A DNA stretch of 60,510 bases, from assembly GCA_965602805.1 (NCBI GenBank), contig CBFCZK010000014.1, positions 1-60,510 on the forward strand, given 5' to 3'. The notes under the pieces were generated by a model that saw only the letters and a list, made by a program, of their open reading frames with translations, searched no databases and had not been told where the DNA came from. The DNA is from Thiomicrorhabdus sp965602805. GTDB taxonomy: Bacteria; Pseudomonadota; Gammaproteobacteria; Thiomicrospirales; Thiomicrospiraceae. Below are positions 60,005 to 60,510 of this stretch, in pieces; within the stretch, counting starts at the first letter, position 1, and each line of letters starts with the position of its first letter. Position numbers and translations under genes: made by a program.

Positions 60005-60510
60005 TTACGCAGCCTTACTTTTGAAATGTTTATTTGAATCACGATTTAACTCAAATACATCTATTGACTCAACTAACTCGCTTAACCTTAGATAGCCGTA
60101 ATTTCTTGAATCAAACGAAGCATGGTTGGATATTAAAGTTCCTACTCGTGAAAGAGGTGACCAACCATCTTCTTGTGCGGTTGTCGCAATTGCATTACGC
60201 AATAATTGTATAACCTTTAAGTTTTCTTTTAATTTGTCAGTCTTTGACCCAGTATCTTTTTCTTTATCTTTTTCACTTTCTTCATCAAGGTATAAAAACG
60301 TAGAACAGGCATTAACAAATACAAGAGGTGTTTTTCTTTGGCCAAAACCTATAACCAATTTTCCCTCTGATAAAATTCTAGTTACCAATGGAGTAAAATC
60401 ACAGTCAGATGTGACGATGCAAAATGCATCCGTATTTTTTGTATATAGAATATCCATCTGTAATCCCCCCGAAAAATAACCGAAGTCAAAAGTAGAATTT
60501 TCTCGTAAAC
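60005..60510 (-). CDS. NYN-domain (LabA/MARF1-like) protein, partial at the window edge
   Basis: C-terminal part of a PIN-like NYN ribonuclease with an OST-HTH/LOTUS domain. Seen: DAFCIVTSDCDFTPLVTRI and GFGQRKTPLVFVNAC of the NYN core, a Lys/Asp/Ser-rich linker (EKDKEKDTGSKTDK), then a LOTUS-type domain (WSPLSRVGTLISN and GYLRLSELVESID). The frame stays open to the right edge, so the ATG at 60457 is not the true start; the residues before MDILYT (with FGYFSGGLQ) look unlike the usual family sequence, and a run of six G is present there, so a frameshift is possible. Function probably RNA cleavage or silencing. Confidence 0.8.
   Translation of the reverse strand, partial: LRENSTFDFGYFSGGLQMDILYTKNTDAFCIVTSDCDFTPLVTRILSEGKLVIGFGQRKTPLVFVNACSTFLYLDEESEKDKEKDTGSKTDKLKENLKVIQLLRNAIATTAQEDGWSPLSRVGTLISNHASFDSRNYGYLRLSELVESIDVFELNRDSNKHFKSKAA

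Noticed and set aside
1..60510. CRISPR arrays, tRNA or rRNA genes, prophage
   Set aside because: No spaced direct repeats, tRNA-like cloverleaf or phage genes were recognised by eye.

Overview
The window looks like chromosomal DNA of a free-living, Gram-negative gammaproteobacterium with moderately low GC. Signs are the lipoprotein and secretin signals, stringent starvation proteins SspA and SspB, the EF-P lysylation set, RmuC and an MSHA-type pilus locus. A complete mevalonate pathway together with this gene set would fit a sulfur oxidiser of the Thiomicrospira/Hydrogenovibrio/Thiomicrorhabdus type, but that placement is inference. No rRNA, tRNA, CRISPR array, prophage or full insertion sequence was seen.

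Layout. 0.2-10.9 kb (+): an MSHA-like type IV pilus machinery operon in the order MshM, MshL, MshN, MshE, MshG, a PilM/PilN-like fusion, a PilO/MshJ-like protein and MshK, then rmuC overlapping by 4 nt. No pilin genes are present. 12.4-13.5 kb: a GNAT acetyltransferase and a DTW-domain tRNA-modification enzyme. 13.6-25.5 kb: a sugar/polyprenol island. It has a leftward operon (ManC, a GT-C glycosyltransferase, an acyltransferase, a Ppm1-like/GtrA fusion), a frameshifted lipoprotein gene, and two divergent operons holding homologues of every step of mycobacterial decaprenyl-phosphoryl-arabinose synthesis (DprE1, DprE2, GtrA, UbiA-type phosphoribosyltransferase, candidate phosphatase) plus a second GT-C enzyme. 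25.6-28.5 kb: a GGDEF-EAL protein downstream of a rhodanese gene interrupted by a TGA. 28.7-32.8 kb: epmB, efp, epmA, sspA, sspB. 32.9-39.5 kb (-): the mevalonate operon (HMG-CoA reductase, type 2 IPP isomerase, HMG-CoA synthase, two GHMP kinases, diphosphomevalonate decarboxylase). 39.6-51.3 kb: mostly housekeeping and signalling genes (parvulin, SYLF, LemA with M48 protease, gamma-glutamyltransferase, HDOD, cold-shock domain, exonuclease, HIRAN, RluA-type pseudouridine synthase, EAL-HDOD). 51.3-59.1 kb: a MITE-like element, a YgjP-like metallopeptidase and an AddAB-like nuclease/helicase pair. The right edge has a methyltransferase and a partial NYN-domain gene.

How it fits together. The mevalonate operon supplies IPP/DMAPP, the precursors of polyprenyl phosphates. 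The sugar island appears to load polyprenyl phosphate with mannose (or another hexose) and with a ribose/arabinose-type furanose, and carries two membrane GT-C enzymes that could use such donors. D-arabinofuranose made by a similar pathway decorates type IV pilins in some Pseudomonas aeruginosa strains, so the nearby pilus locus makes pilin glycosylation a testable idea. MshE has a c-di-GMP-binding type N-terminus, which connects pilus function to the c-di-GMP enzyme in the window.

The most unusual sequence-level signal is a 12-bp perfect palindrome, ACCAGGCCTGGT. It occurs exactly 10 times and with one mismatch at least 4 more times, in genes and between them, from 12.4 kb to the right end, and is absent from the 12-kb pilus region. 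One copy is the centre of a perfect 40-bp palindromic terminator. Other items to check are two single-base gene interruptions, a long-inverted-repeat element with a CTAA target duplication, a metalloprotease gene with an in-frame stop next to its start, and an HMG-CoA reductase with Glu at the usual catalytic His.
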